Below, piece after piece: positions 1 through 7,794 of a DNA stretch of 28,243 nucleotides (position 1 is its first letter; each line of letters begins with the position of its first letter). The notes beneath the pieces were generated by a model that made no database searches, had not been told where the DNA came from, and worked only from the letters and a program-made list of their open reading frames with translations. A program made the translations under genes and the position numbers. Source of the DNA: JBEIHI01 sp964655245 (GTDB lineage Bacteria; Bdellovibrionota; UBA2394); contig CAZZLQ010000031.1 of the NCBI GenBank assembly GCA_964655245.1, forward strand, positions 1-28,243, given 5' to 3'.

Positions 1-1764
1 GTGGATTGGGTGAAGGGCGCGTCTTTAGGGGCCATCTCGGCTCTCGTTCTGAGTTTCAGTTCAACTGTTTGCGCTTCTGTTTCTCCGTGTGAGGATTTTT
101 TGGCCTCTCTCGCTGAGGGCGGGAGCTTGCAGTCTGTGCATCGTGTTGAGTGGGCGCCGGGTAAGTTTGCTTATTTTTCAAATGCTCAAATGGCGATGGA
201 GTTCAAAAACGGTCCCACCGTTCAGGCTGTTCGACATGGAACTCAGTTTTTGATGAAGAGAGGAAGCCTTGAGATTCCTGTTGATGAGAGCGGATACATC
301 GTTGCGTCCTCCGCTGGATCGTATTCGGAAGCAATTTGGGCAAGAGACACTGGCCGAATGACCTTTGCATTGCCGCCTTCAAAGCGAGCACGAGCTGTGC
401 GAGCGCTTTTGAGGCTGATGGGTTCTCCTCGAAATCGCGAGCTCTTCTTTTTGAATTTGCGTCACAAGGGTGTCCATCGAATGAGCCCTGAAGAGCTTCG
501 AAGTTTTGCTCCCATCAATGAAAACTCTCATTTCCGCAATCTCCACCGAGACGCCTCGATGTTTGTTCCTCATATTCGATTTCAGAAAGAGGAGATTGCT
601 GATCCTCGATTTTTTGATGCGAAGGCGAGTTTGGAAATGAACTTCCGGCCCCAGCAGTGGAATCACAAACAAAATGATGCTCTCGCCATCACGTTCTTGG
701 CGGCTGCCGATGCTATGAAGACTGGAGCGATCAGCTGGGGCCAACTTGGGCATGATGAGCAGGCCGCGTTGATCTTGATTTTGGCCTACGGGATTCACGT
801 CGAGTACTATGACAAGTGGGATGCGGGAGCCTGGGAAGAAGTCAATGGTCGTCGCACCTCTTCAGTCGCTCAGTTTACGGATGCTCTGATTGCTTTTGAA
901 AAGTATATGCTCTCATCAGGACGTCGAATTCATTTAAGACAAAATCCGCTCATTCCCAAAGATATCGCCGATCAGATTGATGAGCTCATTCGGCCTGATG
1001 TTGTCCGCAGGGCGATCAACAAGGGAATTGAAATCGTAAAACATCAAGTTCACCGCGGGGAAGTCCCTGATGCGTTTGAGCCCTCTCCCATCTCGCCTCG
1101 CTTCTCTGATGCTGCCTTGTCTCATTTGGCGTGGACGATGCCGGAGTATCTCGATGAGGCCGACTATCGAGCGGTTCTAAATCATCTGCAAAACTTAAAG
1201 CGTGAAAAGGGAATGATTCGCTACAATGGCGATGTTTATTTGATTCTAGGTCAGTTTTGGAAGCCCGAGACTCGAATTCCCAAAGACTTGCTCATGCCTC
1301 AGCATCGACAAAATCCTCCATTGGCTTCAGACGTGATGAGGGCGTTTTGGAACAAGGATCATTCCGCGATCCAGTCGTACTTTGGAGGTAACTTTGAAGC
1401 TCAGTGGGTGCTTGGGGAGATAATGCTTTTGCAAATGCTTCCGCAGATGATGAATCGGTTTAAAGATTCGCCCCACCGCGAAGAATACCGGCAGCTGCTC
1501 GCCGAAACCGCCGTGAGGTTTTTCTCAATGGTGACCGGTGAAGATGCTGAAGGGCGAGGCCCTGTTGGAATTGATGGGCAACGAGTGGCCCCTTGGGTGA
1601 TCCCGGAGGCCTGGATTCCGGTTCGTCTCTATAAAGACGACGGCCGGGTTGAGACACTTTACTCCCCGAGCCCTTATACACCCCTTTATTGGGCCAAAGC
1701 CGAGGCTTGGCTGGCCATTGATGGCTTTTTTAAACATTGCCGATGGGATTGTTTGGCACATTAA
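1..1764 (+). CDS. Secreted GH15-like (alpha/alpha)6-barrel protein
   Basis: Predicted exported protein related to glycoside hydrolase family 15 and the phosphorylase-kinase alpha-subunit barrel, which act on alpha-glucosidic linkages. A GTG at base 1 is followed by a charged n-region and a hydrophobic stretch ending near Val-Cys-Ala (residue ~25), so this looks like a signal peptide and a near-complete N-terminus; the true start could still lie before the window. GH15-style blocks appear in order: IWARD (residues 112-116), QWNHKQND (219-226), AGAWEE (275-280, where GH15 enzymes carry the general acid, here Glu279 or Glu280), GMIRYNGDVY (~405), and IPEAW (534-538, Glu536 a candidate base) followed by PLYWAKAEAW near the end. 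The family call rests on motif order recalled from the family, not a search. Substrate is unknown. It stands alone, ending 60 bases before tRNA-Arg. Confidence 0.68.
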   Translation: MDWVKGASLGAISALVLSFSSTVCASVSPCEDFLASLAEGGSLQSVHRVEWAPGKFAYFSNAQMAMEFKNGPTVQAVRHGTQFLMKRGSLEIPVDESGYIVASSAGSYSEAIWARDTGRMTFALPPSKRARAVRALLRLMGSPRNRELFFLNLRHKGVHRMSPEELRSFAPINENSHFRNLHRDASMFVPHIRFQKEEIADPRFFDAKASLEMNFRPQQWNHKQNDALAITFLAAADAMKTGAISWGQLGHDEQAALILILAYGIHVEYYDKWDAGAWEEVNGRRTSSVAQFTDALIAFEKYMLSSGRRIHLRQNPLIPKDIADQIDELIRPDVVRRAINKGIEIVKHQVHRGEVPDAFEPSPISPRFSDAALSHLAWTMPEYLDEADYRAVLNHLQNLKREKGMIRYNGDVYLILGQFWKPETRIPKDLLMPQHRQNPPLASDVMRAFWNKDHSAIQSYFGGNFEAQWVLGEIMLLQMLPQMMNRFKDSPHREEYRQLLAETAVRFFSMVTGEDAEGRGPVGIDGQRVAPWVIPEAWIPVRLYKDDGRVETLYSPSPYTPLYWAKAEAWLAIDGFFKHCRWDCLAH

Positions 1765-1795
1765 AAAAATCGGTGTAAGTCAGTTTCGTAGTTTG

Positions 1796-1816
1796 AGCTG
1801 ATTTTTCTGATCAGCT
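1796..1816 (+). terminator. Small hairpin between the GH15-like gene and tRNA-Arg
   Basis: AGCTGA and TCAGCT form a perfect 6-bp stem around a T-rich loop, 32 bases after the stop of the GH15-like gene. It is followed only by TTTGA, so it is a weak intrinsic terminator at best. It could also be chance. Confidence 0.25.
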
Positions 1817-1824
1817 TTGAGGAT

Positions 1825-1898
1825 GCACCCTTAGCTCAGCTGGATAGAGCATCTGACTACGAATCAGAAGGTCGGACGTTCGAATCGTCCAGGGTGCG
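1825..1898 (+). tRNA. tRNA-Arg (anticodon ACG)
   Basis: Full cloverleaf: acceptor strands GCACCCT and AGGGTGC, D arm with AGCTCAGCTGGATAGAGC, anticodon stem TCTGA/TCAGA around loop CTACGAA giving anticodon ACG (1859-1861), and T arm with GTTCGAATC. The 3' CCA is not encoded, unlike both tRNA-Ser genes in this window. It would read CGN arginine codons through A34-to-inosine editing. Its only likely stop signal is the T-rich stretch at 1910-1916, which lies inside the 3' end of the opposing HAD gene. Confidence 0.97.
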
Positions 1899-1903
1899 AA
1901 TTC

Positions 1904-2560
1904 TTAAGTCTTTTTCTCAAATCTTGTAGGTAAAACGTTGTGATGAACTTTCACAAGAGCGTCATAGGCATGATGTCCATCGGCCACGAGTAAGCTATCG
2001 CATCCAAGGGCTGAGGCGACTTCGTAGTCATGAGCAGTGTCACCGATCAAGATCGCCTTGGAAACATCGATTCCAAAGTCAGCGACCAACTCTCGACCGC
2101 GCTCAATCTTACTCTCTGCTTTGGCGTTTGGGAGCGCATAGACTGCTTCAAAGTAATCATGAATGCCGTGATGTAAAACGAGTCTTCGAACGTGATCCTG
2201 AGGAGCTGCGGACAAGACGAACTGCCGGCGTCCTAGCTTCGACAAATCTTCCAGCATTTTGAGAACGCCTTCAAACAAGGGCACGTGCCGAACGAGGTTT
2301 TCATATATCTCAAGCCACTCTCTTGAAACAGCATCATAAGAATACTTGGAAAAATCAAAACCCATTTTTTGATAGTACTTTTCAATAGGAAAGCAGAAGT
2401 TGGCTGCGCGCTCCTCTGGAGTTTGAACCTTGACGCCATATCGCTTGAAAAGCTCTGACTCTGCTTGAGCGGCAATGCCAGTGTCGCTGATCAGGGTGCC
2501 GTTCCAATCCCAAATGATGAAGTCATAGTCTTTAACACGTTTAAAAATAATCTCAGCCAT
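1904..2560 (-). CDS. HAD-superfamily phosphatase (phosphoglycolate phosphatase-like)
   Basis: A 218-residue cytoplasmic haloacid-dehalogenase-fold hydrolase, probably acting on a small phosphorylated metabolite. Motif I is WDWNGTL (Asp18 nucleophile, Thr22); motif II is Ser117 in FVLSAAP; motif III is Lys151; motif IV is GDTAHD (Asp174, Asp178). The second motif-I position is Asn20 instead of the usual Asp general acid, a variant found in a known subgroup with the DWNGTL signature. The cap between residues ~25 and 100 is helical, as in phosphoglycolate phosphatases. It is 18 bases downstream of the antiporter gene on the same strand, so the two are probably co-transcribed. Its stop lies 5 bases from the 3' end of tRNA-Arg on the opposite strand. 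The substrate cannot be read from sequence. Confidence 0.85.
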   Translation of the reverse strand: MAEIIFKRVKDYDFIIWDWNGTLISDTGIAAQAESELFKRYGVKVQTPEERAANFCFPIEKYYQKMGFDFSKYSYDAVSREWLEIYENLVRHVPLFEGVLKMLEDLSKLGRRQFVLSAAPQDHVRRLVLHHGIHDYFEAVYALPNAKAESKIERGRELVADFGIDVSKAILIGDTAHDYEVASALGCDSLLVADGHHAYDALVKVHHNVLPTRFEKKT

Positions 2561-2578
2561 GGGGGAGCAGTTCTTCTC

Positions 2579-3856
2579 CTAAAAGCTTGGGATTGTCCAC
2601 AAACAGATCATGGCAATGAGCGTTGGAACGAGCGCGCCTAGAAACAAATGAAGGGCAGAAACACCGTTTTTTCCGAAGCTCGACTGCAGAATCGAGTAGC
2701 CGGCAGGGTTTGGAGCGTTGGCAATTACTGTAAGCCCGCCACCCGCAACGGCTCCGCTGACGAGTGCATACTTCATGGGATCCGAGAGCCCCGGCACTTG
2801 AGAACCCAGATAGGTTAAAGCCGCATTGTCAGTAATGGCAGTAAGAGCGGTCGCTCCCAAAAAGAGGGGAAACTCAGTGAGACTTGCGAGGGTTGGTTGA
2901 AGCCACCAGGCCTGCAGTTTTCCAAGGACTACAAGACCGCCGAGGAAGAACGCGACGAGCAAGCCCTCTCGGAGTTTAAGTTCGTCTTGATACTCCTGCG
3001 TGATGTTTACGAGCCCAAGGAAAAACAAAAAGACTCCCGCAAAGACAATCATGGATGTGTGCACGCTGACGATCCAGGCAAGAAACATCAAATGAACGAC
3101 AATCACCCAAAGGGGCATTGATCGTTGAGCACCAGCAGATTCCGTTTTGATCTTCAGAAGATCTGGGCGCACCAAGAAGACAAGAATCAACGCGTTGATG
3201 ATGGTTGCCGCTGCGGCCTTAAATCCAAAGTGTGTGAGCATGAAGCTGAGGTCCCAGCCCCACTGATTCGCCACCATCAAAACGGGTGGAGCGGCGTAAG
3301 GTGTTAGAACTCCGCCAATAGATACGTTCACAAAGAGAGCGCCGATCGTGAGATATTTGAACCTATCTGAGACGTCTTTGTCGAAGAATCGATCCTTCAT
3401 CAGAAGGGCAATCACCGTCATGGCCGCCGGCTCCGTGATGAAACTTCCGAGGAGAGGTGCGATTCCAAGACATACAAAATATGTGGAGTAGGCTTTGGGT
3501 AGTGGCATCAAAGGTGCAAGGAAATCAATGACGAGCGCCACCGCTTCTCGAATCGGTTTGGTGGCACAAACAACCATGATGACAAACACAAATGCTGGCT
3601 CAGTATAGTTGAGGCCCTCAAGATAGCCTTTGGCGGCTGTTGTGCCTGAATCGTAGATGAAGAACAGCAGCAGGATGCCTGCCCAGACTCCAAAGACCAC
3701 TTCCACTTCCCCTAAAAGGTGGAAGAGGTTTTCGAGGGGCGAGCCTTCTCGAAAGCGATTTCCAAGCTGATGCAGCTTAGAGGCTAAAAAAGTGTGAAGG
3801 ACTGCAAGTCCCAGAAGTAGAGTTGCGATGATTTCAAGCCAAGCGACAGAATTCAT
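2579..3856 (-). CDS. Putative Na+/H+ antiporter (Na_H_antiport_2 type)
   Basis: A 425-residue polytopic inner-membrane protein with roughly ten to twelve hydrophobic segments, resembling the 'putative Na+/H+ antiporter' family within the ArsB/NhaD ion-transporter group. Supporting blocks are the N-terminal region with GEVEVVFGVWAG (~residues 49-60), the central AAMTVIALLMKDRFF followed by NVSIGGVLTPYAAPPVLMVA, and the C-terminal ITDNAALTYLGSQVPGL, where conserved Asp-Asn and Thr-Pro positions sit inside membrane segments. It is the first gene of a two-gene minus-strand unit with the HAD phosphatase, and is divergent from the WbpE-like gene across 79 bases. Likely role: sodium or proton homeostasis. 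Transport direction and ion are inferred from family only. Confidence 0.82.
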   Translation of the reverse strand: MNSVAWLEIIATLLLGLAVLHTFLASKLHQLGNRFREGSPLENLFHLLGEVEVVFGVWAGILLLFFIYDSGTTAAKGYLEGLNYTEPAFVFVIMVVCATKPIREAVALVIDFLAPLMPLPKAYSTYFVCLGIAPLLGSFITEPAAMTVIALLMKDRFFDKDVSDRFKYLTIGALFVNVSIGGVLTPYAAPPVLMVANQWGWDLSFMLTHFGFKAAAATIINALILVFLVRPDLLKIKTESAGAQRSMPLWVIVVHLMFLAWIVSVHTSMIVFAGVFLFFLGLVNITQEYQDELKLREGLLVAFFLGGLVVLGKLQAWWLQPTLASLTEFPLFLGATALTAITDNAALTYLGSQVPGLSDPMKYALVSGAVAGGGLTVIANAPNPAGYSILQSSFGKNGVSALHLFLGALVPTLIAMICLWTIPSF

Positions 3857-3935
3857 TCCATGAGTATGCTCTAAGCGAGGGGATTAATTGAAGAAGATTT
3901 GAAGCCGAGGGGGTTGTCGTTGTAGGCTCAGCCTC

Positions 3936-5033
3936 ATGATGGAGTTTATCGATCTTCGCGCTCAGCACGCCAAAATCGCTCAAAATCTCAACGAGCGAAT
4001 GCAGCGCGTGATTCAGCACGGCAAGTTTATTATGGGCCCAGAGGTTGATGAGCTTGAAAAGAAGCTTGCGGCTTTTTGTGGTGTGAAACATGCCATTTCT
4101 TGTGCCAATGGAACCGACGCCCTTCAGGTGGCCATGATGGCTGTGGGTGTGAAGCCTGGGGATGAGGTCATAACCACCGCGTTTAGTTTTTTTGCCACCG
4201 TTGAAACAATTATGCTTTTAGGTGCAAAGCCGGTTTTCGTAGATATTGATCCCGACACTTACAATATTGATCCCAAGAAAATCGAGGCGGCGATAACGCC
4301 GAAAACAAAAGTTATCGTGGGCGTTTCCCTCTATGGTCAGTGCTTTGATTGGGAAGCTGTTTCTGCGATCGCCAAGCGACACAGTGTTCTTTTGTTCGAG
4401 GATGCCGCACAAAGTTTTGGCGCTGTTCAAAATGGACGTAAATCTTGCTCTTTTGCCGATATCAGCTGCACGAGTTTTTTCCCGTCGAAGCCGTTAGGTT
4501 GCTATGGAGATGGGGGAGCTTTGTTTACGAACAACGATCGATGGGCTGAAGCCATGAAGCAGATTCGCGTGCATGGACAAGATAGGCGCTACCATCATAT
4601 TCGACTCGGTGTGAATTCCCGGCTCGATACTCTGCAGGCGGCTGTTTTGCTGTCGAAGCTCGAGATTTTTGATCGCGAGATTCAGCTTCGACAGGAAGTT
4701 GCTGCTCGCTACACAGCCGCTCTTACTGGCGTTGTTAAAACCCCGACAGTTCGTCCGGGGAACGTGAGTGCTTGGGCGCAGTATACGATTGAGGTGGATC
4801 AGCGAGAGCGCGTACAAAAAATCATGGCAGAGCTCGGCATTCCCACAACCGTTCACTATCCACACCCTATGCACAATCAGCCCGCTGTTCTTGAGAGTTT
4901 TGGAGAGCCTCAGGCAATGCCAGCTGCTGAGCGGGCCTCCGCTCGAGTGCTTAGTATTCCGATGCATCCGTATATGACTGAGGACGATCAAGCGCGGGTG
5001 GTTGAAGCTCTGAAGTCCGCTCTTAGAGCCTGA
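3936..5033 (+). CDS. wbpE: WbpE-type UDP-sugar 3-aminotransferase (DegT/DnrJ/EryC1/StrS)
   Basis: PLP-dependent, glutamate-using aminotransferase of nucleotide-sugar synthesis. It is very close along its full 365 residues to Pseudomonas WbpE, which aminates the 3-keto group of UDP-2-acetamido-3-oxo-glucuronate on the way to UDP-2,3-diacetamido uronic acids. Seen directly: EFIDLRAQHAKI start, SCANGTDALQVAMMA, VSLYGQCFDW, EDAAQSFGA, the PLP lysine Lys185 in FFPSKPLGCYGDGGA, and HGQDRRYHHIRLGVNSRLDTLQAA. The lysine number matches my recollection of WbpE. The start could be the first or second of two adjacent ATGs; no strong Shine-Dalgarno precedes them. WbpA, WbpB, WbpD and WbpI, its usual partners, are not in this window. 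It is 127 bases upstream of the 4,6-dehydratase gene. Confidence 0.9.
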   Translation: MMEFIDLRAQHAKIAQNLNERMQRVIQHGKFIMGPEVDELEKKLAAFCGVKHAISCANGTDALQVAMMAVGVKPGDEVITTAFSFFATVETIMLLGAKPVFVDIDPDTYNIDPKKIEAAITPKTKVIVGVSLYGQCFDWEAVSAIAKRHSVLLFEDAAQSFGAVQNGRKSCSFADISCTSFFPSKPLGCYGDGGALFTNNDRWAEAMKQIRVHGQDRRYHHIRLGVNSRLDTLQAAVLLSKLEIFDREIQLRQEVAARYTAALTGVVKTPTVRPGNVSAWAQYTIEVDQRERVQKIMAELGIPTTVHYPHPMHNQPAVLESFGEPQAMPAAERASARVLSIPMHPYMTEDDQARVVEALKSALRA

Positions 5034-5058
5034 TTCCAATGTAAGTCCCTATTTTGAC

Positions 5059-5084
5059 GCGCAAAAAAAAGTGACACTTTGCGC
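5059..5084. repeat. Nested inverted repeat between wbpE-like and dehydratase genes
   Basis: GCGCAAA (5059-5065) and TTTGCGC (5078-5084) form a perfect 7-bp inverted repeat. A separate 13-base palindrome, AAAGTG-A-CACTTT, lies inside at 5068-5080 with a different centre. No T-run follows on the plus strand. It could be an operator for the dehydratase gene or a weak terminator of the upstream gene; sequence alone cannot decide. Confidence 0.35.
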
Positions 5085-5160
5085 TGACTCTTCGAGGAGG
5101 CCACTTCATAGACTTTGCCAGGCAATCTTGTTAATCTGACTAAGCGTCCAAGGAGGGGAA

Positions 5161-7074
5161 ATGGTCATCTATCGGGCTCGGCAGCTGATGCTGATGCTTT
5201 TGCAAATGGGGATTGTTGCTTTCTCAGCGGCTACGGCCTTTGAGCTTCGATTTGATTTTGATGTAGCGCCTCTTTATCAGTCCATGTTCTGGAGTTATGT
5301 GGCGATATCTATCGCCATCAAGTTACCCATCTTTCATTTGTTTGGTCTGAATCAGGGATGGTGGAGATACTCAAGTGTTACCGACATGCTGACGATTCTG
5401 AGAGCTGTGACCTTGAGTCATGCAATCTTGGCGATTTTTTATCTTTTGCCTACTCAAGCCGCTGTGCCTCGATCCATCATGTTGATGGATTTCGCTGTTA
5501 ACTTACTGCTACTAGGAGGAATTCGTGTCAGCTTGCGGCTCTTCTTAGAGCGAATGAGAAGCGGTGCGAGAGCGCAAGGCAGGCGGGCCGGTGATCGGCG
5601 AGCGTTGATTGTGGGCGCCGGTGAAGCGGGTGTGAATCTTGTTCGGCACTTGCGCTCGACCGGGGTTCGAGATCTGGTGCTTGTGGGTTTTGTGGATGAC
5701 TCAGTTCGTAAGCAGAGTCTCAATCTCTATGGATTAGATGTGCTAGGTCGAGTGGACGATCTGCCAAGACTTGTTCAGAAGCATAGAATTGATGAAATCA
5801 TGATCGCGATTCCTTCGCTTTCCAAATCAGAGCTCAAGCGAATCGTCGATGTGTGCATTTCATGCCAACGCGTTTTTAAGACTATCCCCTCCGTCAAAGA
5901 TATTGTTGAAGGTAAAGAGCGGGCTTATTCTCTGCGAGAAGTTCAAGTCGAAGATCTTCTGGGACGAGAGCCCATTCAGCTCGATAAATCCAAGACTCAC
6001 AATGAAATTCGCGGGTCAGTTGTGATGATCACTGGGGCTGGGGGATCGATTGGTTCTGAACTCTGTCGGCAGATTTTGAGTTTTCAGCCTCGAAATTTGA
6101 TTTTGGCTGAGCGATCCGAAGAGAAACTATTCTATGTGGAGCGTGAGCTGAGATCGCGATTTCCCGAAATGACAATCACCCCTGTAGTTTTGGATATCCT
6201 AGATTCCTTTGGGGTTCGTGATTGTATGCATCGTCTTCGACCGCAGTTTGTTTTTCATGCTGCGGCTCATAAGCATGTTCCGCTTATGGAGGAGACTCCT
6301 CGAGAGGCAATCCGAAACAATATTCTCGGCACTCGTAATGTTGTCGATGCTGCATTGGAGTTTGGTGTGAAGTCCTTTGTGATGATTTCAACTGACAAAG
6401 CGGTGAATCCCCTCAACACCATGGGCTACTCCAAACGAATGGCTGAATTGGTTGTTCAGGATCGGTCTCAGCGAACAATGCAGACCAAGTTTATGTCTGT
6501 TCGATTTGGAAATGTTTTGGGCAGCAGTGGATCGGCAGTTGAAATTTTCAGAAAACAATTGGCGGCTGGTGAGCCACTTACAGTTACCGATGCTCAGGCG
6601 ACACGATTCTTTATGACTGCACCCGAAGCTGTTGAGCTTGTTTTGCATGCAGGTACTCACGGACAAAACGGGGAGGTTTATATGCTCGACATGGGCCAGC
6701 CCGTAAAGATTGCGGATCTTGCTCGAAAGATGATTCAGCTTTCGGATCCTCTGAATTGTTCCGCGCATCGGATTCGATTCACAGGTCTTCGAAGGGGCGA
6801 GAAGCTCGCCGAGGAAATAGTCTGGGAGGGTGAGGACTTCGCCCCATCGGGATTTGAAAAAGTTTTTCGTTTGAAGTTCAAGGTGGCTGCCGCAGAGGTG
6901 CCGGCACGTCTTCAATATCTCGAGGGCCTGCTCATCAATCAAACGGGCGTTGATTATGCCAAGGAGTTGAAATCAATTGTGGATGAACTCGATTTGGCCA
7001 GTCGACAAGAACAAGAAGTCGGATCTCAATCGTCCAATCGAGCCAAATCATCCTCGATTCCATCTCTGAACTGA
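5161..7074 (+). CDS. Membrane-bound UDP-GlcNAc 4,6-dehydratase (WbpM/PglF/CapD family)
   Basis: A 637-residue inner-membrane enzyme that converts a UDP-N-acetylhexosamine to its 4-keto-6-deoxy form. Residues 1-125 hold four hydrophobic segments. A first Rossmann-like domain starts with VGAGEAGV (151-158). The catalytic extended-SDR domain follows, with NAD-binding ITGAGGSIGSE (290-300), FHAAAHKHVPLME (365-377), STDKAVNP (410-417) and NTMGYSK (419-425). The YxxxK tyrosine position is Met421, four residues before Lys425, which is the 'SMK' triad of the long WbpM/PglF enzymes. Length agrees with the long membrane form. The start has an excellent Shine-Dalgarno, AAGGAGGGG, just upstream. The C-terminal ~25 residues are polar and probably disordered. 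Its product would feed the ArnB/PglE-like aminotransferase at 12871. Confidence 0.92.
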   Translation: MVIYRARQLMLMLLQMGIVAFSAATAFELRFDFDVAPLYQSMFWSYVAISIAIKLPIFHLFGLNQGWWRYSSVTDMLTILRAVTLSHAILAIFYLLPTQAAVPRSIMLMDFAVNLLLLGGIRVSLRLFLERMRSGARAQGRRAGDRRALIVGAGEAGVNLVRHLRSTGVRDLVLVGFVDDSVRKQSLNLYGLDVLGRVDDLPRLVQKHRIDEIMIAIPSLSKSELKRIVDVCISCQRVFKTIPSVKDIVEGKERAYSLREVQVEDLLGREPIQLDKSKTHNEIRGSVVMITGAGGSIGSELCRQILSFQPRNLILAERSEEKLFYVERELRSRFPEMTITPVVLDILDSFGVRDCMHRLRPQFVFHAAAHKHVPLMEETPREAIRNNILGTRNVVDAALEFGVKSFVMISTDKAVNPLNTMGYSKRMAELVVQDRSQRTMQTKFMSVRFGNVLGSSGSAVEIFRKQLAAGEPLTVTDAQATRFFMTAPEAVELVLHAGTHGQNGEVYMLDMGQPVKIADLARKMIQLSDPLNCSAHRIRFTGLRRGEKLAEEIVWEGEDFAPSGFEKVFRLKFKVAAAEVPARLQYLEGLLINQTGVDYAKELKSIVDELDLASRQEQEVGSQSSNRAKSSSIPSLN

Positions 7075-7134
7075 GACTTTGCTGGGCCAGATAGAGGGGG
7101 CCAAAAAGGGGTATAAGTTCCTCATACCTGCCTC

Positions 7135-7156
7135 AAATGGGGCTATAAACCCATTT
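7135..7156 (+). terminator. Hairpin after the 4,6-dehydratase gene
   Basis: AAATGGG and CCCATTT form a 7-bp stem around an 8-base loop about 60 bases after the stop codon. No T-run follows, so an intrinsic terminator is doubtful. The rest of 7075-7203 shows only a short GGTAT/ATACC inverted repeat and no gene. Confidence 0.25.
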
Positions 7157-7203
7157 AAACTGGGGTACTTCTCAAGATTGGCAACTGTGGTAAATAACGG
7201 CCC

Positions 7204-7566
7204 ATGTTTCGGAGATGGGGAACTACTTTTTTAGGATTAAGTTTGGGATTCGCTTTGAGTCTTGCTTTGGGATCAATCAACCGACTTGATGCCAATGAAG
7301 TTCGTCAGTGGACGGAGCAAAATCGCGATAAACTCTCGCATTTCGGAGCCGCTGCTACCGCGCAGAGCCTTTGCTATTCCATAGGGAAGGTGATTACGGG
7401 TTCAAAGTGGGGATCGACCCTGACTTGCTTTGCCGCCATCAATGCGGCCGGCGTGGTGAAAGAAGTTGTGGATCCGTTTCGGGGTGGTCATCGTGAGGTG
7501 CGAGATCTTTATGCAAATCTGGCGGGCTCGGGGCTCTCTGCAACCTTGATCTCCATTGGTTTCTAA
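7204..7566 (+). CDS. Small membrane protein, YfiM/DUF2279-like
   Basis: A 120-residue protein with an N-terminal hydrophobic segment (residues ~7-24) that may be a signal peptide or anchor, then a second hydrophobic stretch around 60-75 and a third at the C-terminus. Residues 42-110 carry DKLSHFGAAA, VVKEVVDPF and RDLYANLAG. The pattern DKxxHF ... KExxD ... DLxANxxG is the conserved core of the periplasmic YfiM/DUF2279 group and resembles VanZ-like proteins, so conserved His, Lys-Glu, Asp and Asn residues are probably functional. The biochemical role of that group is not established. The gene stands alone between the dehydratase gene and tRNA-Ser. The family call is from recalled motifs. Confidence 0.6.
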   Translation: MFRRWGTTFLGLSLGFALSLALGSINRLDANEVRQWTEQNRDKLSHFGAAATAQSLCYSIGKVITGSKWGSTLTCFAAINAAGVVKEVVDPFRGGHREVRDLYANLAGSGLSATLISIGF

Positions 7567-7604
7567 GCTCTCGTCTCAAATCACTCACGCTCATCTTGAG
7601 TAAA

Positions 7605-7632
7605 TTGCCAAATTCATGTTCGCTTTGATTAT
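7605..7632 (+). promoter_or_regulatory. Candidate promoter of tRNA-Ser(CGA)
   Basis: TTGCCA (7605-7610, five of six matches to a -35) and GATTAT (7627-7632, four of six to a -10) are separated by 16 bases. Transcription would begin at about 7639, inside the 24-bp repeat that precedes the tRNA. Confidence 0.38.
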
Positions 7633-7635
7633 TGA

Positions 7636-7659
7636 GGTTCCGAAGCAAAGCGAGGACCA
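7636..7659 (+). repeat. 24-bp tRNA-leader repeat, copy 1
   Basis: Core reads GGTTCCGAAGC, then AA, then AGCGAGGACCA. It ends 6 bases before tRNA-Ser(CGA). Two further copies at 28011 and 28104 differ from it at one base (AAAG against AGAG). The ends, GGTTCC and GGACC, can pair with one bulged base, so a short imperfect hairpin is possible. Confidence 0.85.
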
Positions 7660-7665
7660 GTGTGA

Positions 7666-7755
7666 GGAGAGATGGGTGAGTGGTTGAAACCGCTAGTCTC
7701 GAAAACTAGTATACCGGCAACGGTATCGGGGGTTCGAATCCCCCTCTCTCCGCCA
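7666..7755 (+). tRNA. tRNA-Ser (anticodon CGA)
   Basis: Acceptor strands GGAGAGA and TCTCTCC, a long class II variable arm (TATACCGGCAACGGTATC), T arm GGGGGTTCGAATCCCCC, and encoded CCA (7753-7755). The anticodon stem CTAGT/ACTAG encloses loop CTCGAAA, giving CGA, which reads UCG. Except for the anticodon arm and one variable-loop base it is identical to tRNA-Ser(GGA) at 28134. Confidence 0.97.
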
Positions 7756-7794
7756 GTTTCAGCAACAACCACCAGTTTAGCGTTACATTGATGA

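Noticed and set aside
4494..5039. 181-residue minus-strand open frame opposite the WbpE-like gene
   Set aside because: It is a shadow of a strongly conserved gene, with no domain or ribosome site of its own.
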